Below are positions 1 through 5,350 of a stretch of DNA of 5,935 bases, piece by piece. The stretch comes from Gemmatimonadota bacterium. Its GTDB lineage: Bacteria; Gemmatimonadota; Gemmatimonadetes; Gemmatimonadales; GWC2-71-9. Each line of letters starts with the position of its first letter. Position 1 is the stretch's first letter. The position numbers and the translations under genes were made by a program. The notes beneath the pieces were generated by a model. That model had not been told where the DNA came from and searched no databases. It worked only from the letters and a program-made list of their open reading frames with translations. The stretch is from the NCBI GenBank assembly GCA_003222235.1, contig QHVD01000177.1, positions 1 to 5,935 on the forward strand, given 5' to 3'.

Positions 1-309
1 CTCCACCTCGCCGAAGATGTCGGGGATCGAAAGGCAGCCCTCCTCGGCCGTCTCGGTGGCCTCACTCGCGTGCACGATGCGGGGGTTGATCAGGACCAGC
101 GGCGGCGGGTCATCCTCACCCACGTCCACGACGGCGACGCGCAGGGCGACGCCCACCTGGTTGGCCGCGAGCCCCACCCCTTTTGCCGCGCGCATCGTCT
201 CGAAGAGGTCGTCCACCAGCCGGCGGACGTCGGCGTCCACGGCCGCCACCGGCGCCGCGCGCTGCCTCAGCACCGGCGAGCCGAGCAGGTGGAGGTGGCG
301 GACGGTCAC
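1..309 (-). CDS. def: Peptide deformylase, 3' end cut off by the window
   Basis: Removes the N-terminal formyl group from nascent proteins in the cytoplasm, using a metal ion bound by one Cys and two His. The 103 visible residues carry family motif I (GVGLAANQ, residues 44-51, with the oxyanion-stabilising Gln51) and motif II (EGCLS, residues 90-94, with metal ligand Cys92). The third motif, HExxH with the catalytic Glu, would lie about 40 residues further on, beyond base 1, so catalytic competence cannot be judged here. The start is GTG at 307-309, whose GTGA overlaps the TGA stop of yajC; this implies translational coupling. A weak GAGG lies about 10 nt upstream. The N-terminus (VRHLHLLGSPVLRQRAAPV) has the usual peptide-deformylase pattern of a short beta strand followed by a D/SPxLR segment. 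Identification is firm; the gene is only partial because the window ends. Confidence 0.95.
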   Translation of the reverse strand, partial: MTVRHLHLLGSPVLRQRAAPVAAVDADVRRLVDDLFETMRAAKGVGLAANQVGVALRVAVVDVGEDDPPPLVLINPRIVHASEATETAEEGCLSIPDIFGEVE

Positions 310-635
310 TGCGGCTTGGCCTCGAGCGAGCGATTCAGGACGTTGGAGATGTTCGCGCGCAGGACGACGAACCTGGCCTCGCCGCTCTTCATGGTGACTT
401 CGTCCTCCTTGAGATGGATGACCTCGCCGACGATGCCGCCGGACGTCACCACGCGGTCCCCCTTTTGGAGTGAGGCGAGCAGCTGGCGGTGCTTATCCTG
501 TTGCTTGCGCTGCGGCCGGATGATGAGGAAGTAGAAGATCGCGAAGATGGCGACGAGCTGGAGTGCGAACCAGCCCATCGCGGGGCCTCCCTGGCCGCTC
601 GGGGCGAACAACGACAGCGCGTCTGGTCCGTGCAT
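306..635 (-). CDS. yajC: Sec translocon accessory subunit YajC
   Basis: A 109-residue inner-membrane protein. YajC associates with SecD and SecF at the SecYEG translocon and also binds the AcrB efflux pump in E. coli; its own role is accessory. One transmembrane helix spans about residues 20-39 (MGWFALQLVAIFAIFYFLII). It is followed by the hallmark RPQRKQQ at 40-46 and the cytoplasmic domain with GDRVVTSGGIVG at 59-70, which is diagnostic of the family. Length is normal. The ATG at 633-635 is preceded by GAGGTGA (637-643), a good ribosome-binding site that overlaps the tgt stop codon. An internal Met20 could start a shorter protein, but the upstream site fits the ribosome signal better. It lies 1 nt after tgt and overlaps def. 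secD and secF, the usual next genes, do not directly follow it. Confidence 0.96.
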   Translation of the reverse strand: MHGPDALSLFAPSGQGGPAMGWFALQLVAIFAIFYFLIIRPQRKQQDKHRQLLASLQKGDRVVTSGGIVGEVIHLKEDEVTMKSGEARFVVLRANISNVLNRSLEAKPQ

Positions 636-636
636 G

Positions 637-643
637 TCACCTC
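637..643 (-). promoter_or_regulatory. Ribosome-binding site of yajC, embedded in the tgt stop
   Basis: On the minus strand GAGGTGA ends one base before the yajC ATG and matches the anti-Shine-Dalgarno complement over seven bases. Its last three bases are the TGA stop of tgt. Ribosomes finishing tgt would therefore sit on this site, which supports tgt-yajC translational coupling and fixes the yajC start at 635. Confidence 0.7.
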
Positions 644-1824
644 GTGTTCGATCGCAGGTAGCGGCGCCGCCACTCGGCAGCCCACCGTGTGAACCAGCCC
701 GAGCGGACGGCAGCCTGCATCTCGTCCGCGAGCCGAATCAAGTACCGCACATTGTGCAGCGACAGGAGCCGCAGCCCCAGCAGCTCCTCCGCGACGAACA
801 GGTGCCGGAGGTAGCCGCGCGAGAAGGTGGTGCAGGTCTCGCAGTCGCACGTCTCGTCCAGCGGCCGAGGATCCTCGCGGTGCTCGGCGTTGCGAATGTT
901 CACCGGGCCGTCGGGCGTGAAGGCCGAGCCGTTGCGGCCGTTGCGGGTGGGCGCGACGCAGTCGAACAGATCGACGCCACGCTCCACCGCCGCCACGAGG
1001 TCCTCGGGGAACCCCACGCCCATAAGATAACGCGGCAACGCCCGCGGCAGCCGCGGCTCGAGGGCCGCCAGGATCTCGTACATGACCGGCTTCGGCTCGC
1101 CCACGGCCAGCCCCCCGAGGGCGACGCCGGTCCAATCCCCCAGCTCCAGGATGCGGCGCAGCCCTTCGGTGCGGAGCTCCAGGTGGGCCCCGCCCTGGAG
1201 GATGGGCCAGAGCGTCTGCCGGACGGGCGGACAGTCGGACTGGCGGTCGGCGATTGCCCCTCCGTCCGCCCGTCCGGCCGTCCGCCCGTCCGCCAGTTCC
1301 CGATGCCTCCGGGCGCACCGTTCCAGCCACTTGAGGGTCCGCTCCAGGGCGTCGCGAGCGGTCGCGGCGTCCGCGCCCCCCGGCACGACGTGATCGAATG
1401 CCATCGCGATGTCCGCGCCCAGGACCCACTGGATCTCCGTCGCCCGCTCGGGGGTGAGGTACCGGCGGCTTCCATCGACGTGGCTCTGGAATTCCACGCC
1501 GTCCTCGTGCACCCGGCGAAACCCCTCGAGGGAGAATACCTGAAAGCCGCCCGAGTCGGTGAGCAACGGCCGGTCCCAGCCCATGAAACGGTGCAGGCCG
1601 CCGAGCCGCTCCACCACCTGCTCGCCGGGGCGCACGTGCAGATGGTAGGTGTTCGCGAGCACCAGCTGGGCGCCGGCCGCCTTCAGGTCGGCGGGAGACA
1701 GCGTGCGGACGGTCCCCTGGGTGCCTACGGGCATGAAGCACGGCGTGACCACCGTCCCGTGAGGAAGTGCGAGACGGCCGGTCCGGGCGGCGGCGGAGGT
1801 GGCGTCGACGGTGAACGCGAACAT
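637..1824 (-). CDS. tgt: tRNA-guanine(34) transglycosylase with a low-complexity insertion
   Basis: Exchanges guanine 34 for preQ1 in tRNAs with GUN anticodons, the step before QueA in queuosine synthesis; cytoplasmic. All signature residues are present (395 aa, numbered from the ATG): substrate-binding Asp90 in TDSGGFQ, Asp144 in AFDH, QGG at 210-212, GGLAVGE at 237-243, nucleophile Asp288 in LFDCVAPTRNGRNG, and the zinc site Cys326, Cys328, Cys331 and His357. From memory of the Zymomonas mobilis enzyme (Asp102, Asp156, Asp280, Cys318, His349), spacings match everywhere except between Asp144 and Asp288, where this protein has about 20 extra residues. The extra stretch (about 178-204) is Gly/Arg/Asp-rich and encoded by tandem 8-bp repeats. 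The start could be ATG at 1822-1824 or the adjoining GTG at 1825-1827; ATG gives the usual MF.F beginning. The ribosome signal is weak (GATGG). The stop lies 1 nt before yajC. Confidence 0.96.
   Translation of the reverse strand: MFAFTVDATSAAARTGRLALPHGTVVTPCFMPVGTQGTVRTLSPADLKAAGAQLVLANTYHLHVRPGEQVVERLGGLHRFMGWDRPLLTDSGGFQVFSLEGFRRVHEDGVEFQSHVDGSRRYLTPERATEIQWVLGADIAMAFDHVVPGGADAATARDALERTLKWLERCARRHRELADGRTAGRADGGAIADRQSDCPPVRQTLWPILQGGAHLELRTEGLRRILELGDWTGVALGGLAVGEPKPVMYEILAALEPRLPRALPRYLMGVGFPEDLVAAVERGVDLFDCVAPTRNGRNGSAFTPDGPVNIRNAEHREDPRPLDETCDCETCTTFSRGYLRHLFVAEELLGLRLLSLHNVRYLIRLADEMQAAVRSGWFTRWAAEWRRRYLRSNTR
1216..1296. repeat. 8-bp tandem repeat with facing inverted copy inside tgt
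   Basis: On the minus strand, 1294 down to 1263 is four units of GGCGGACG (the third has one mismatch, GCCGGACG). The opposite orientation recurs at 1216-1232. GCCGGACGGGCGGAC at 1218-1232 is perfectly complementary to 1264-1278 (15 bp, 31-nt loop). The 17-mer at 1216-1232 pairs with 1280-1296 with one mismatch. The loop holds a small palindrome, CAGTC-G-GACTG, at 1232-1242. The element stays in frame and encodes the extra Gly/Arg/Asp-rich residues of Tgt. A strong hairpin would form in the mRNA or in single-stranded DNA. What the repeat is remains unknown. Confidence 0.85.
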
Positions 1825-1930
1825 CACTCGACCATCAAAAGGGCAGGGAGCCCCCGGCGAGCGGCGCCACGATGAAGTGGACTACAGCGTAATCAGGCGG
1901 TCGTGAGTCGACAAGATGGACCGGGAATCG

Positions 1931-1971
1931 CGCTAGTAGGGCAGCGCACTGCGGTCCTCCTACTACTAGCG
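1931..1971. other. Nested stem-loop at the end of the transglycosylase gene
   Basis: CGCTAGTAG at 1931-1939 pairs perfectly with CTACTAGCG at 1963-1971. Inside the loop GCAG (1941-1944) pairs with CTGC (1949-1952) around CGCA. The outer stem includes the TAG stop of the transglycosylase gene (1966-1968). On the minus strand no run of T follows, so it does not meet the pattern of an intrinsic terminator. It could still act as an mRNA 3'-end stabiliser or pause site; this is inference. The rest of the gap to tgt (1828-1930) shows nothing I recognise. Confidence 0.4.
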
Positions 1972-2616
1972 TCCGATCCCGAATCCCGCCAGAGACACAG
2001 CGGTGGAAGAATCCGATTGCGCCTTCTCAACCATTCGCAAGATGATTCTCCCGAGGATCTGCTCAACGTGGGCGCGGTACTCTTCAGCCTGGTCTCCCGA
2101 GCCATTGTACCGCTTCACAACCTCCATCCAGGACCCGTACTTCCTGTAGTTGTAAGCGAGGATCGCCGCTCCGCAGCGGATGTTGTGATCGTACACGTAC
2201 AGGTTGTTCTTCTTGTTACAGTGGGGAGTCAGCCAGGTCCAATCAATCGGTTGAATCTTTCCTTTGGAATCGGGGTGGCAGGGAAGAATTTGCATGCGTC
2301 CAATTTCCCGGCAGATTCGCTTGTACCCGATCGAATCACCTCGAGCGTCTCGCTGAACGATGACGAAGCCGGGGCCCCGAGCCTTGTTGTTGCCGTGGAT
2401 ACCAGACTCCTGGCGCGCGTGTACCCACATGAGGATGGAGGGAACGTCGAACTCTCTTCCCGCATCTCCTAGTTGCCGTTCGTCTTCGAGCCCGGAGGCA
2501 TTCAGCACCGCACGCTGGGCGTGGGCGACCGCGGGGAGGGCGAGCAGGCCGAGCGCCACCCCGAGCAGCCGGAGGCGGCCCACCTGACGCGCACGGATTC
2601 GATGCTTAACCGCCAC
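1966..2616 (-). CDS. Exported lytic transglycosylase (SLT/lysozyme-like fold)
   Basis: Probable periplasmic murein hydrolase cleaving the MurNAc-GlcNAc bond to a 1,6-anhydro end. The 216-residue product begins with a signal peptide: basic residues 4-16, hydrophobic core 17-31, probable cleavage after AHA at 31-33. The catalytic Glu is expected at 70 in ARQESGIH. GRMQILP at 106-112 matches the SLT motif GLMQIxP. IRCGAAILAYNYRKYG (146-161), RYNGSG (169-174) and YRAHVEQIL (180-188) match the C-terminal SLT pattern. About 20 extra residues separate Glu70 from the MQ motif compared with Slt70. Four cysteines (102, 113, 133, 148) could form disulfides after export. The start is GTG at 2614-2616 with an upstream AAGGGGAG. 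Unlike neighbouring genes, the mature part uses many codons such as GGA, ATT, CAA, AGA and GTT. It stands between queA and tgt, normally adjacent, so it is probably an insertion. Exact subfamily unknown. Confidence 0.82.
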   Translation of the reverse strand: MAVKHRIRARQVGRLRLLGVALGLLALPAVAHAQRAVLNASGLEDERQLGDAGREFDVPSILMWVHARQESGIHGNNKARGPGFVIVQRDARGDSIGYKRICREIGRMQILPCHPDSKGKIQPIDWTWLTPHCNKKNNLYVYDHNIRCGAAILAYNYRKYGSWMEVVKRYNGSGDQAEEYRAHVEQILGRIILRMVEKAQSDSSTAVSLAGFGIGR

Positions 2617-2982
2617 CTTGGTGCTCTCCCCTTCACGGCGTTACGCGAGACCCCGCGGAGGCGGGTATCCGAGACTCTTTGCGTGCGGACCGTTCGCAAT
2701 TCGTGGGCCACGATTGAACCCGACCGGCGCGAGCCACTCGAGGTCGTCACAGCGTTCGAGCGGCGGCGGGTAACATTCGAAACCACGTTGAGATTCGCGA
2801 TCGGCTCGTAGCGCCGGCGGATCTGATCGGCGCGGCAACCCCCAACCGCGAGAGAATCGAGCGTCACTCCCGTTACCTCATTTGTCACCGGGAACGCCTG
2901 CACCGTACGGTCCCTGCCACCCGGTTGAGGATGGTTCCGTGTGCTGCGTCACGAGGATCGCCAGCCGGGTTGCGGGGCGTCG
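2617..2982. other. 366-bp gap between queA and the transglycosylase gene, no gene recognised
   Basis: This is the longest stretch without a supported gene. A minus-strand reading frame (2903 down to 2502) crosses it, but its product is Arg/Ser-rich, matches no family I know and runs into the transglycosylase gene in another frame. Visible small structures are a 10-bp palindrome ACCGTACGGT at 2902-2911 and a short hairpin, CCCGC (2652-2656) with GCGGG (2661-2665). I looked on the minus strand for -35/-10 pairs and found none convincing. Since the downstream gene has its own ribosome-binding site and a separate look, a promoter for it would be expected here, but I cannot point to it. Confidence 0.5.
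2626..2633 (-). promoter_or_regulatory. Ribosome-binding site of the transglycosylase gene
   Basis: The minus strand reads AAGGGGAG, ending 9 nt before the GTG at 2614-2616. It is one of the two clearest Shine-Dalgarno matches in the window and supports GTG as the start, which also gives a complete signal peptide. Confidence 0.6.
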
Positions 2983-4011
2983 CTACAGCACGGCCATCGC
3001 GTCGCCGTAAGAATAGAACCGGTACCCCTGCTCGACCGCTTCCCGATAGGCGCGCATCACACGCTCGTTCCCCCCGAACGCGCACACGAGCATCAGCAGC
3101 GTCGAGCGGGGAAGATGAAAGTTCGTGAGCAGCCGGTCCACGGCCCGAAATCGGTACGGAGGATAAATGAATAGCCCGGTCTCCCCGGCGCCGGGGCGGA
3201 TGCGGCCGCGCTCGTCTGCGGCGGTCTCCAGCGCGCGCACCACCGTCGTCCCCACCGCCCACGTGTCCCGCCCGGCCGCCTTTGCGCGATTGACGATCTC
3301 GGCCGTCTCCGGCGGAATCAAGTACGGCTCCGGGTGCATCACGTGGGCCGCGAGATCGTCCACTTCCACCGGCTTGAACGTGCCGGGCCCGATGTGCAGG
3401 TCGAGCGCCACCACGGCGACGCCCTTGGCGCGGAGCGCGTCCAGCAGCTCGGGCGTGAAGTGCAACCCGGCGGTGGGCGCCGCAACGCTGCCTTCGTGCT
3501 CGGCATAGACCGTTTGGTAGCGCTCGCGGTCAGCCGGCCCAGCCGGGCGCCGGATATAGGGCGGGAGCGGGACCTCACCGTACTTCTCGAGCGTCGCCCG
3601 CGCGTCGAGCGAGCCGAGGAACTTCACACGCCGCAGTCCACCTCCGAGCATCTCGATGATCTCGACGGCGCTGTCGGAGCCGAACCGCACCGTGCGTCCC
3701 GGCTTGAGCTTCCCGCCCGGATGCCCCATGGCAAGCCACGTCCGGTCGGGGAGCTCGCGGACGAGCAGGATCTCGGCGACGTTTCCCGTTTCCCGTTTGC
3801 CGTGCAGTCGCGCAGGGATGACCCGTGAAGTATTGAGCACCAGCACGTCCTCGGCCGCCATGAGGTCGCCGATGTCACGAAACAAGCGGTGCCGGATCGC
3901 GCCCGTCGCGCGCTCGAGCACGAGCAGGCGGCTCCCCGCGCGGTCGGGAAGAGGCTCCTGGGCGATGCGGTCGGGAGGGAGCGGATAATCGAAGTCCGAG
4001 GTGCGGTGCAT
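2983..4011 (-). CDS. queA: S-adenosylmethionine:tRNA ribosyltransferase-isomerase
   Basis: Transfers and isomerises the ribosyl part of S-adenosylmethionine onto preQ1 at tRNA position 34, giving epoxyqueuosine; cytoplasmic and directly downstream of Tgt in the pathway. The 342 residues run full length without gaps. Signatures are SDFDYPLPPDRIAQEP at 5-20, RVIPARL at 63-69, YGEVPLPPYI at 144-153, YQTVYAEHEGSVAAPTAGLHF at 165-185, LDLHIGPGTFKPV at 203-215, HPEPY at 226-230, GTTVVRALE at 254-262, and TNFHLPRSTLLMLVCAF at 296-312. The ATG at 4009-4011 gives the normal N-terminus, but no Shine-Dalgarno is visible. Instead a pyrimidine-rich 10-nt spacer separates it from the 3' arm of the inverted repeat at 4021-4124. 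The stop is TAG at 2983-2985. No intrinsic terminator is recognised after it. Confidence 0.98.
   Translation of the reverse strand: MHRTSDFDYPLPPDRIAQEPLPDRAGSRLLVLERATGAIRHRLFRDIGDLMAAEDVLVLNTSRVIPARLHGKRETGNVAEILLVRELPDRTWLAMGHPGGKLKPGRTVRFGSDSAVEIIEMLGGGLRRVKFLGSLDARATLEKYGEVPLPPYIRRPAGPADRERYQTVYAEHEGSVAAPTAGLHFTPELLDALRAKGVAVVALDLHIGPGTFKPVEVDDLAAHVMHPEPYLIPPETAEIVNRAKAAGRDTWAVGTTVVRALETAADERGRIRPGAGETGLFIYPPYRFRAVDRLLTNFHLPRSTLLMLVCAFGGNERVMRAYREAVEQGYRFYSYGDAMAVL
3781..3801. repeat. Three 7-bp units inside queA
   Basis: GTTTCCC occurs twice in tandem and is followed by GTTTGCC, which differs at one position. On the coding strand it encodes KRETGN around residues 72-77, between RVIPARL and EILLV. 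The protein keeps the usual spacing here, so nothing has been inserted. It may be chance or a short slippage tract. Confidence 0.5.
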
Positions 4012-4020
4012 GGGAAGCCA

Positions 4021-4130
4021 AGTGCGGAGTGCGGAGTGCGGAATGTGGAATGTCAGGGTGAGCGTCGATGGCCGCGCCGCCGCTCGGAACTTGCACTTCT
4101 ATTCCGCACTCCGCACTCCGCACTCCGCAT
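4021..4130. repeat. Inverted repeat made of 7-bp tandem units between ruvB and queA
   Basis: The left arm has three perfect AGTGCGG units (4021-4041), a degenerate fourth (AATGTGG) and a remnant. The right arm carries the reverse complement, CCGCACT, in three perfect units (4104-4124) plus a degenerate CCGCAT that touches the ruvB TAA. Bases 4021-4044 and 4101-4124 are perfectly complementary over 24 bp around a 56-nt spacer, within which GAGCG (4060-4064) can pair with CGCTC (4081-4085). It occupies nearly the whole intergenic gap. In minus-strand RNA it would form a long hairpin ending 9 nt before the queA ATG. No T-run follows, so it is not a standard intrinsic terminator. A CRISPR array is excluded by the 7-nt unit and lack of spacers. 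Confidence 0.9.
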
Positions 4131-5164
4131 TAGCTGTCGAAGATGGTTTGCTGCTCCGCGCTCCTCGGAGGCGTGAACCCGAAGTGGCGGTAGGCGCCCG
4201 CCGTGGCGCAGCGGCCGCGCGGCGTACGGGCGAGGAACCCCTGCTGCATGAGGAACGGCTCGTAGACCTCCTCGAGCGTTCCAGGGTCTTCGCCCACCGC
4301 CGCCGCGATCGTGGTCAGGCCGACGGGGCCGCCTTCGAACTGCTCGATGATCGTCTTGAGGATGCGGCCGTCCATGTCATCGAGGCCGAACTCGTCCACG
4401 TCGAGCCGCTTCAGCGCCTCGGCGGCGACCGGCGCGCTGATCTTCCCGTCCGCCCGCACCTGGGCGTAGTCCCGCACGCGCTTCAACAGCCGGTTCGCGA
4501 CCCGCGGCGTGCCGCGGCTGCGCCGCGCGATTTCGGCGATGCCCGCCGTATCCGCAGGGACGCGCAGGATCCCCGCGGAGCGGGTGATGATCCGGGCGAG
4601 GTCTTCCGGCGGATAGTAAGAGAGCCGCTCCACGAGGCCGAACCGGGCGCGCATCGGTGGCGTGAGCAACCCGAAGCGCGTGGTGGCGCCGATCAGGGTG
4701 AAGCGCTCCAGCGCCATGGGGATGGTCTGGGCGTGCGCGCCGTCGGCGATGCGCACGTCCACCCGGTACTCTTCCATCGCGGGATAGAGGAACTCCTCGA
4801 GCGCGGGCCGCAGCCGGTGCACCTCGTCGATGAAGAGGATGTCCCCCCCCTGAAGCGATGTGAGCAGGCCGACCAGATCGCCGGGCCGCTCCAGCACGGG
4901 TCCCGAGGTGGTGCGGATGTTGACGCCGAGCTCTTTCGCCATGAGCAGCGCGAGGGTCGTCTTGCCGAGGCCGGGAGGCCCGAAGAAGAGCGCGTGGTCG
5001 AGCGGCTCGGCGCGCTGCTTGGCGGCGTCGATCGCGATCTGGAGCGACTCCTTTACCTTGGCCTGGCCGACGAACTCGTCCAGGCGGGAAGGGCGGAGCG
5101 CCGCGTCGGCGCTCCGCTCCTCCGGGAGCGCCTCGGGCGTGGTGATCTGGGCGCGGGGCGTCAC
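4130..5164 (-). CDS. ruvB: Holliday junction branch-migration ATPase RuvB
   Basis: Hexameric AAA+ motor that, loaded by RuvA, pumps DNA through Holliday junctions during recombinational repair. The 344 residues contain RPSRLDEFVGQ at 24-34, Walker A GPPGLGKTT at 62-70 (Lys68), Walker B ILFIDE at 109-114, sensor 1 within GATTR at 159-163, the arginine finger Arg174 in PMRARFG, sensor 2 Arg221 in RGTPRVANRLL, and the C-terminal winged-helix domain (about 260-330, FEGGPVGLTTIAAAVGED). Length and order are typical. The start is GTG at 5162-5164, one base after the TGA of the zinc-ribbon ORF; no in-frame start exists in the few codons upstream. Only a weak GAGAG lies upstream, so coupling to the preceding gene is likely. 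The TAA stop overlaps the edge of the inverted repeat. Confidence 0.98.
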   Translation of the reverse strand: MTPRAQITTPEALPEERSADAALRPSRLDEFVGQAKVKESLQIAIDAAKQRAEPLDHALFFGPPGLGKTTLALLMAKELGVNIRTTSGPVLERPGDLVGLLTSLQGGDILFIDEVHRLRPALEEFLYPAMEEYRVDVRIADGAHAQTIPMALERFTLIGATTRFGLLTPPMRARFGLVERLSYYPPEDLARIITRSAGILRVPADTAGIAEIARRSRGTPRVANRLLKRVRDYAQVRADGKISAPVAAEALKRLDVDEFGLDDMDGRILKTIIEQFEGGPVGLTTIAAAVGEDPGTLEEVYEPFLMQQGFLARTPRGRCATAGAYRHFGFTPPRSAEQQTIFDS

Positions 5165-5165
5165 G

Positions 5166-5348
5166 TCATGCGGCTCTCGTTCTCGTCAGCGGCCGCGCCC
5201 GCCACCGCACGGGTCGCGCGTCCGCTTCCAGCTCGTGCCGCGCGTGGCAGGTCACGCACTCGTCGACGGCTCTGGTCTCGCCGTCCGGCACCAGCCGGCG
5301 GTTGGTCGAGCCGCAGCGCGTGCAGATCCACTCCGCTGTCGTCGCCAT
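5166..5348 (-). CDS. Small four-cysteine zinc-ribbon protein between ruvA and ruvB
   Basis: A 60-residue protein with CxxC at 9-12 (CTRC) and CxxC at 31-34 (CVTC), 18 residues apart, the layout of a zinc ribbon or rubredoxin-like knuckle. The linker holds RRLVPDGE; the tail from residue 45 is basic (RPVRWRARPLTRTRAA). No membrane segment or signal peptide. Function is unknown to me; nucleic-acid binding or a structural role would be a guess. The ATG at 5346-5348 follows a GGGTGA that includes the ruvA stop. A GTG two codons earlier (5352-5354) overlaps the ruvA TGA and would add two residues. The stop lies one base before ruvB's GTG, so it is tightly packed between two subunits of one complex. 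Paired cysteines and packing argue that it is real. Confidence 0.75.
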   Translation of the reverse strand: MATTAEWICTRCGSTNRRLVPDGETRAVDECVTCHARHELEADARPVRWRARPLTRTRAA

Positions 5349-5350
5349 GG

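Noticed and set aside
446..1741. Minus-strand reading frame of 431 codons overlapping tgt
   Set aside because: It is a frame-shifted shadow of tgt and yajC, rich in Arg, Gly, Ala and Pro, with no recognisable motif.
547..1875. Long plus-strand reading frame of 442 codons
   Set aside because: It lies opposite tgt and yajC, whose products are unmistakable. The frame is open only because of high GC, and its product is unlike any family I know.
2680..2720. Possible sigma-70 promoter on the minus strand (TTGCGA as -35)
   Set aside because: At 17-bp spacing the -10 position reads AGTCTC, which is far from TATAAT; the better GGATAC lies too far away.
2745..2785. tRNA T-arm-like GTTCGAG and ATTCGAA
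   Set aside because: The flanking bases do not form the T stem, and no acceptor or anticodon arm can be drawn.
2502..2903. Minus-strand frame of 133 codons across the gap before the transglycosylase
   Set aside because: It has no domain, an Arg/Ser-rich product and no clear ribosome-binding site, and it overlaps the well-supported signal peptide in another frame.
4021..4124. Intrinsic terminator between ruvB and queA
   Set aside because: The stem is long, but no T-run follows on either strand and the 56-nt loop is much longer than usual.
4021..4130. CRISPR-like repeat array
   Set aside because: Units are 7 bp and contiguous, the second block is inverted, and there are no regular spacers.
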